DNA of 22,972 bases from Symbiodinium natans. Taxonomy: Eukaryota; Sar; Dinophyceae; Suessiales; Symbiodiniaceae. A program made the translations under genes and the position numbers. How positions within the stretch are numbered: position 1 is the stretch's first letter; every line of letters starts with the position of its first letter. The stretch covers positions 1 through 22,972 of the forward strand of contig CAJNDS010001329.1 of the NCBI GenBank assembly GCA_905221605.1, in the 5' to 3' direction. The notes under the pieces were generated by a model. It made no database searches. It saw only the letters and a list, made by a program, of their open reading frames with translations, and was not told the DNA's origin. Shown piece after piece: positions 18,908 to 22,972 of the stretch.

Positions 18908-19005
18908 GTGGCTTGGCTGCATCGTAGATTCTGTCGTAGATGCAAGCGATGCATGAGGCATGATGTAGCGCATGAGGAAGCACGCAAGCACCTCAAGCGC
19001 CTGAG
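18908..19005 (+). other. Intron, GT-AG, in the RCC1 gene
   Basis: The borders are GGCGCC|GTGGCT and CCTGAG|GTGAAA. Splicing restores TGAVKCWGGNGNGQLG, the repeat consensus. A GC donor three bases later would only add one Val. The intron contains repeated CATGA, GATGCA and CGTAGAT words. Confidence 0.75.
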
Positions 19006-19148
19006 GTGAAATGCTGGGGCGGCAACGGCAATGGCCAGTTGGGCAGAGGTGCCCCTGCCGTCGATGTCAACAACGTGGGTGCGAGCCCGGGTGACATGGG
19101 TGACAACTTGCCAGCCGTCGACTTGGGTACAGACCAGGGTGGCAAACC

Positions 19149-19287
19149 GCTGTGCCTGGGACGGGGGTTTTGGATGGTTTTGGATGTGGGACATAGGGGG
19201 ATCCTGGAAATCAGCTGGACTTGTAAGCATCTCAGGAAAGCCATTTAAATTCTAACCCCTAAGCCCTAAACCCCAAGTGCATCTCAG
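19149..19287 (+). other. Intron, probable GC-AG, in the RCC1 gene
   Basis: The acceptor ATCTCAG|GAAAGCC is clear because KAIYIMVGHRHSCAIL follows in frame. The donor AACC|GCTGTG is chosen for phase and is less certain. The 3' part holds an 18-bp duplication around a telomere-like filler, so two identical acceptors exist (19234 and 19287). Confidence 0.6.
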
Positions 19288-19296
19288 GAAAGCCAT
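19227..19296 (+). repeat. 18-bp direct repeat around a telomere-like filler
   Basis: GCATCTCAGGAAAGCCAT occurs at 19227-19244 and again at 19279-19296. The 34 bases between contain CCCCTAAGCCCTAAACCCC. The second copy is the functional-looking acceptor plus the first exon codons. Confidence 0.92.
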
Positions 19297-19371
19297 CTAC
19301 ATCATGGTTGGTCACAGGCATTCGTGTGCCATTCTCCAGGGTGGGGCCGTCAAATGCTGGGGCAGCAACAC

Positions 19372-19495
19372 GCTCTTTGGACCAAAGTCGCCTCGGGTTT
19401 AGGAGTGTCTTGGGACATCCTCAAGGATCTTAAAGGTGGACGCCATGGTAGGTTAGTTAGGATGCTTTGTGGGTGGACTGCTCCGTGTTGCTAAG
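19372..19495 (+). other. Intron, GC-AG, in the RCC1 gene
   Basis: The borders are AACAC|GCTCTT and CTAAG|GGAAGG, phase 2. Splicing gives KCWGSNTEGQAGQPNSN, in the repeat consensus, and the downstream frame then runs through GDSPAEMGDHLP. Confidence 0.75.
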
Positions 19496-19687
19496 GGAAG
19501 GGCAAGCTGGGCAGCCAAACAGCAACAGCATTGTGGGTGACAGTCCTGCGGAGATGGGCGACCACCTCCCGAGCGTCAACATCGGGGAGAACATGGTGGC
19601 CACGGAGCTGGTCGGCGGAGTGGCCCACACGTGCGCACGCCTGGAGGGCGGTGCGCTCAAGTGCTGGGGCACGGGCGGCAACTATGA

Positions 19688-20116
19688 CTGGGCCAGCTTC
19701 CTGGCCCATTCAGCGCTACGAAGCCCCAAGAACTTTTCCCGGACAGCTCAAAACCAGGAAGCCCCAGCAGTTGTTTTTTCCAGTGTGCTTCCATGCCCAC
19801 ATTTCCCAGCCTCTGGGTTTCCGCAATCCGATGCCCTAAGCCCTGAAACCCGAAATCCTAAACCCTAAACCCCAAACCCTAAACCGTAAGCTGTCCGAGG
19901 TTCCCAGGCCGAGGCTCAAGGCAGGATTTGGCATCCCTTCTTAGCGTATCCTTTTAGCCTGAACTTTTGAGAACACTTGGACAAGGAAGCTACACAAGGA
20001 AGCAAACCCCAAAGGAGTCTTTTTTTGCAGCAAATTGCAGCGTCTGTGCCAAGGCTTCAACGCGCCTCTATGACTTGCGGACCTGCGGACCTGACGGTGG
20101 CGGCGGTGACAATAAT
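19688..20116. other. No gene seen; 3' flank of the RCC1 gene
   Basis: A GA dinucleotide at 19688 could be a non-canonical donor, but no downstream RCC1 exon was found. Apart from the telomere-like tract at 19834-19888, nothing is recognised. Confidence 0.4.
19834..19888. repeat. Degenerate CCCTAAA array
   Basis: About seven heptamers with many variants (CCCTGAAA, CCCGAAAT, CCCCAAA); an older-looking tract than those at 15.0 or 20.3 kb. Confidence 0.8.
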
Positions 20117-20177
20117 TTTTAAGACACGTTTAAAGAGGGTCTTTCAAGAACCCTCTTCATATTTTAAAGACACGTTT
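20117..20177. repeat. Hairpin flanked by direct repeats
   Basis: Arms AAGAGGGT (20133-20140) and ACCCTCTT (20150-20157) enclose a nine-base loop. TTTTAAGACACGTTT (20117-20131) and TTTTAAAGACACGTTT (20162-20177) flank it as direct repeats. It resembles a small mobile or structural repeat; its nature is not known to me. Confidence 0.7.
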
Positions 20178-20325
20178 GAGGTGAAGTTTTGGAAGTTTAC
20201 GGGGGGCCCTGCCTACCTTGCACAGCTCACTCTTTGGTCGTGCTGCCTTTGTCGGGCTGCCGCAGAGACCAGGCTGCCACACTTGGCCCATTGATGTGCA
20301 CCATCCCGGAGTGGTCATCTCATGC

Positions 20326-20384
20326 TTAGGGTTTAGGGTTTAGGGTTTAGGGTTTAGGGTTTAGGGTTTAGGGTTGAGGGTTTG
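20326..20384. repeat. Interstitial TTTAGGG array
   Basis: About eight nearly perfect TTTAGGG heptamers ending in TTGAGGG, in the same orientation as the array at 17781 and opposite to those at 14.5-15.9 kb. Confidence 0.95.
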
Positions 20385-21286
20385 AGAAACCACCTCTTTT
20401 CTCTTCTCCAGATCATAACCTCGATGCAGAGTCGAGAATAGCTTGACGCTCCTCCATTGATTCGATGCCTCGTGAAGCAGACAACAGACGGAAGCGCGCT
20501 TGTGGCACATCCAGCAGGAGCGGCGCTACGCTGCTCGCTTCACGTGTTTGTCTTAAGTTGGGAGCTTCCTGAGTCCACGTTGCGTGTAGCAGCCACTCCA
20601 GTTGCTGAGGCAACGGCGCCAAGTTCTGAGAAAGAAAAGGCACGCGGTCATGATGGATGCCAGAATGTCGCGGATATTTCAGGGAAAACTGTGGTCTCAA
20701 CTGTGCGTTTCCAGCAAGAACACAGCAACAAGAAGTTGTGCCTGTAACTTTGAGGCGGCTGACCGCTTTGGGGGGAGGCCAAACCATAGCTGTTGTATGG
20801 AATCCAAATGACCGGGTTTAGGGTTACAGTAAATATTTATTGCAGATTCCACATGCGTGTGTTTCACATCAGCTTCGGACGAGTAGGATGTTTCACTTGT
20901 TTGCATCCGATGCTCGCCCTCAGGGGGCGTGGTCCTTGGAAAGTGGGTAAAAATGTGTGACCCACCCTCCTAACCCTGATCAAGGAGGACCTTGAACATG
21001 TTGCGTGGGGTGTGCATGCAAGCATCGGATAGCATCGGCTCATGAGCAGTCACACGTTTCGGATGCGAAGCTTCTTTACCCCTGTGTGCCAGCGTGAAAA
21101 AAGAAGGTGCAGGAGCGAGTGTGTGAGTCTTGTACCGCCTGCGCTGTTCGTTGTGCAAGCATTTGCGTTAGTTTTCGCGCGCGGAGCAATGAGCTGTGCA
21201 ACGCTTTGTCCCGCACGCTTTATATTGGTGCCTAAACCAACCTTCGATGTGACGGAGCGTTGTTTGGAACTCCGACTTACTTTAAA
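20385..21286. other. No recognised gene
   Basis: A minus frame (20787-20413) gives a coding-like C-terminal half (ending EERQAILDSASRL) and a plus frame covers 20457-20747, but neither has a known domain and they overlap, so neither is called as a gene. A single GGGTTTAGGG occurs at 20815-20824. Promoter elements of the downstream zinc-finger gene should lie in the right part. Confidence 0.35.
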
Positions 21287-21325
21287 ACACACACACACAC
21301 ACACACACACTCTCTCTCTCTCTCT
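21287..21325. repeat. Compound (AC)12(TC)7 microsatellite
   Basis: Twelve AC units pass directly into about seven TC units, about 90 bases before the ATG of the zinc-finger gene, so probably in its promoter or 5' UTR. It should be polymorphic in length. Confidence 0.95.
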
Positions 21326-21411
21326 ATGTGTATGGTGTGTAGGCATCTCTCGCAAGAAGTGCTCAAGCGGAACGAAGTGTCGAGCACATAAAGACTGCTC
21401 AATCGAGCATC

Positions 21412-22653
21412 ATGTTTGGCGATGCTGCTCCGCGCAAGCTCGCAGTAGAAGATGTGTTCTCATCGCATCCCGTGAGGAACCGTTTCTTCACTGATGGGAA
21501 GCCGTTGCAGGAGACGGTGGAAGAATTGAGGAAGAACCCTCAGAAGGTTCTCCCAAAGATGAAGTTTGTGGAGTTTGATGGCAAAACGTGGTCAAGGAGC
21601 AACCGAAGGCTGGCCTGCTACAAGCATGCAAGCGTTGGCGAGTTCGTTGAAGGCGTGCATTTCGAAATGTACGGGCCAGACGAACACTTCTTCGGAGGGC
21701 TCAACAACAGGATCTTCTTTGCGAGTCAAGAAGACGTTGACACCAGGACATTTTGCAGTCTTTGTCAGCAGCAATTCAGTTGCCGTGTCAAGTATCTACA
21801 ACATTGCGGGTATGCGCATGGTGTGGACGTCAGTTCGACATGCACCCATTGCGGAGAGAAGTTTCAAACCCTTTCCGCGCAGCTGGTGCATGAATGTGGA
21901 GTTGTCGCAAAGATGCTGAGTGGGCAAGACATGTATTGCACCCTTTGCAAGAGCGAGTTTCCAAGTCACTTCAAATACCTTCAGCACTGCAAGCAGACCC
22001 ATGGTGTTTCTGTCGGTTCGCGTCAATGCGAGTATTGTGGACAACGTTTTGGGACCGGCGTTGGGCGGGCGCAGCACACTGAGCAATGTGCAGCGCGTCA
22101 GGAGTTGCTTCAAAAGGAAAGGACGATTGAAGCAAATCGTCTTCGTGTGACTGGGAATGAATTGACTTACCACATGCGAATTCCAATGACTTTGGCTGCG
22201 AAGATTATTGACGAAAAGCAGTACAAAAGGGATGTCATTGAGCGGAAATATCGTTTTGGCATTGCCGACATCAGCATTACACCTGATGTTGCCAAACCCG
22301 AGGAAGCTTTGCTCGAAGTCAGAGGCGTGAAGGAGGCGGTCAAGCATTTCAAGCAATGGGCTCAGAATGACATTCTCTCTCAGGTGCCATACAGACCTTT
22401 TCACGCTGTCCACTTTACCGTCAAGAAGATGCAAGCAGCGCGCTTGCTGAAAGAGTTCACGCTGGAGTTGGACAGTGAAGACATCAAGCTGATGACCGAA
22501 GCGTCTTTCTTGCACCACATCATGCAGAAAATCGGCATGAAGAAGATCCACTCGGTCAAGGCCCAATATGACGGCGAGGAAGCTGAAGAGTTTGACTTCT
22601 CGAAACTGGCCCTCCGCAGTGGTAGCTCTTCAAGGATCGTCCTCCTCGTATAA
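21412..22653 (+). CDS. ParB-like / four zinc-finger / KH-like domain protein, 413 aa, intronless
   Basis: The start is ATG 21412; an in-frame TAG lies upstream at 21340, and the stop is TAA. Residues about 15-75 (DGKPLQETVEELR, then TWSRSNRRLACYKHA) resemble the ParB/sulfiredoxin-type NRRL region. Four zinc fingers follow: C115/C118/H131/H136, C144/C147/H160/C162, C176/C179/H192/H197 and C206/C209/H222/C226, alternating C2H2 and C2HC. Fingers 1-2 and 3-4 are copies of one two-finger unit (shared KYLQHC and THGV/AHGV). Residues about 253-318 (MRIPMTLAAKIID, then LEVRGVKEAVKHF) fit a KH RNA-binding fold, but the GxxG loop is replaced by DEKQ, so RNA binding may be lost. The tail is unassigned. 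There is no signal peptide or membrane segment, so a nuclear or cytosolic nucleic-acid-binding role is inferred. The absence of introns next to intron-bearing genes suggests a retrocopy. Confidence 0.85.
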   Translation: MFGDAAPRKLAVEDVFSSHPVRNRFFTDGKPLQETVEELRKNPQKVLPKMKFVEFDGKTWSRSNRRLACYKHASVGEFVEGVHFEMYGPDEHFFGGLNNRIFFASQEDVDTRTFCSLCQQQFSCRVKYLQHCGYAHGVDVSSTCTHCGEKFQTLSAQLVHECGVVAKMLSGQDMYCTLCKSEFPSHFKYLQHCKQTHGVSVGSRQCEYCGQRFGTGVGRAQHTEQCAARQELLQKERTIEANRLRVTGNELTYHMRIPMTLAAKIIDEKQYKRDVIERKYRFGIADISITPDVAKPEEALLEVRGVKEAVKHFKQWAQNDILSQVPYRPFHAVHFTVKKMQAARLLKEFTLELDSEDIKLMTEASFLHHIMQKIGMKKIHSVKAQYDGEEAEEFDFSKLALRSGSSSRIVLLV

Positions 22654-22852
22654 GCAGACGGTCCGGGCATGAACCACAAGTCGTTTCTGTATCTTTTGCT
22701 CATCAACCAGGAGGAGCTCTGGCAAAGCGGTGCGCAAGCAAACTGCTGCCAAGCTTTTCGACAAATACGCAGATGAAGCTACCTCAAAAAATCGCGCTGC
22801 AGCATTCCGTTGCCGTCTTGAGACTGTGCTAGCAGATGCATTCGCTTTTTCC
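22654..22852. other. 3' flank of the zinc-finger gene
   Basis: No further gene is supported. A plus frame runs into the microsatellite but its repeated Tyr-Val-Cys-Met translation is only the repeat. The segment is probably 3' UTR and downstream sequence. Confidence 0.5.
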
Positions 22853-22972
22853 ATGTGTGTATGTGTGTATGTATGTATGTATGTATGTATGTATGTATGT
22901 ATGTATGTATGTATGTATGTATGTATGTATGTATGTATGTATGTATGTATGTATGTATGTATGTATGTATGA
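22853..22972. repeat. (TATG)n tetranucleotide microsatellite at the window edge
   Basis: It begins with TGTG variants and becomes a perfect TATG array of about 26 units to the last bases. The array probably continues beyond the window. Confidence 0.97.

Larger units (their letters stand above)
18127..19687 (+). pseudogene. RCC1-repeat (chromosome-condensation-regulator-like) protein, four exons, one frameshift
   Basis: RCC1 repeats form beta-propellers, used in nucleotide exchange and protein binding. Repeats follow the pattern H-x-C-A-x-L ... KCWG ... G-x-LG ... GDxPxEMGxxLPxVxxG. KCWG occurs at about 18367, 18541, 19009, 19352 and 19661, with weaker LQCVGE and LACFG units at about 18222 and 18748, giving about seven repeats. 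Inferred exons: about 18127-18907, 19006-19148, 19288-19371, 19496 to about 19687. Within exon 1 the frame moves between GSGRKVAS and VFGGPHHVCAILDD near 18494 by a single missing base, so the copy is broken or the assembly has an indel. The last exon stops inside a repeat (KCWGTGGNY) before a GA dinucleotide; no further repeat was found downstream. The start is unknown, and fusion with the upstream secreted-protein gene is possible. Confidence 0.85.

Noticed and set aside
21355-21367. Possible relic of the dinoflagellate spliced leader (GCTCAAG at 21361) before the zinc-finger gene
   Set aside because: Only seven bases match and the preceding bases do not fit the leader, so chance is enough; the retrocopy idea rests on the absence of introns only.
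21796-22566. A 256-codon minus-strand frame opposite the zinc-finger gene
   Set aside because: The plus frame encodes four clear zinc fingers and a KH-like domain; the minus frame is a shadow.
22730-22972. Plus frame with repeated Tyr-Val-Cys-Met running to the window end
   Set aside because: It is a translation of the TATG microsatellite.

Overview
The window reads as nuclear DNA of a dinoflagellate, most likely in or near the Symbiodiniaceae/Suessiales. This is inferred from four things: introns with GC as well as GT at the 5' end and mostly AG|G at the 3' end; many interstitial TTTAGGG/CCCTAAA (plant/alga-type telomere) tracts; RCC1-type repeats; and a large non-LTR retrotransposon. No rRNA, tRNA, CRISPR array or bacterial-style operon was seen. 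No prokaryotic ribosome-binding logic applies.

Layout. (1) 1 to about 6.66 kb, minus strand: a LINE-type retrotransposon cut by the left edge. It has a broken N-terminal region, an AP-type endonuclease with two compensating frameshifts, and then one uninterrupted 1413-codon frame holding reverse transcriptase, two Cys/His clusters and the start of an RNase H domain. (2) 6.68-11.14 kb: two about 99.5% identical copies of a 2-kb element with imperfect terminal inverted repeats and a GGAAACCC minisatellite core. They are separated by 475 bp of unrelated DNA that carries two palindromic units. (3) About 11.97-14.03 kb, plus: an arylsulfatase-K-like gene in three visible exons. The formylglycine motif is intact, but there is one in-frame TAG and one single-base frameshift. 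(4) 14.5-15.9 kb: intergenic DNA studded with telomere-like arrays. (5) 16.24-17.78 kb, plus: a predicted secreted, heavily glycosylated, Cys-containing helical protein of unknown function. (6) About 18.13-19.69 kb, plus: an RCC1-repeat gene in four exons with one frameshift. (7) 19.7-21.3 kb: no recognised gene; telomere-like, hairpin and dinucleotide repeats. (8) 21.41-22.65 kb, plus: an apparently intronless gene for a protein combining a ParB-like N-terminal region, four zinc fingers and a KH-like domain. (9) A TATG microsatellite fills the right end.

The genes do not form a pathway. The region looks like accessory sequence shaped by retrotransposition, a possible TIR element and telomere-like repeat insertion. 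Almost every multi-domain gene carries one or two single-base lesions, so either widespread decay or uncorrected indels in the assembly must be considered. The most interesting items are the paired TIR element, the ParB-like/zinc-finger/KH protein with its duplicated two-finger unit, and the 18-bp duplication around a telomere-like filler at a splice acceptor in the RCC1 gene.
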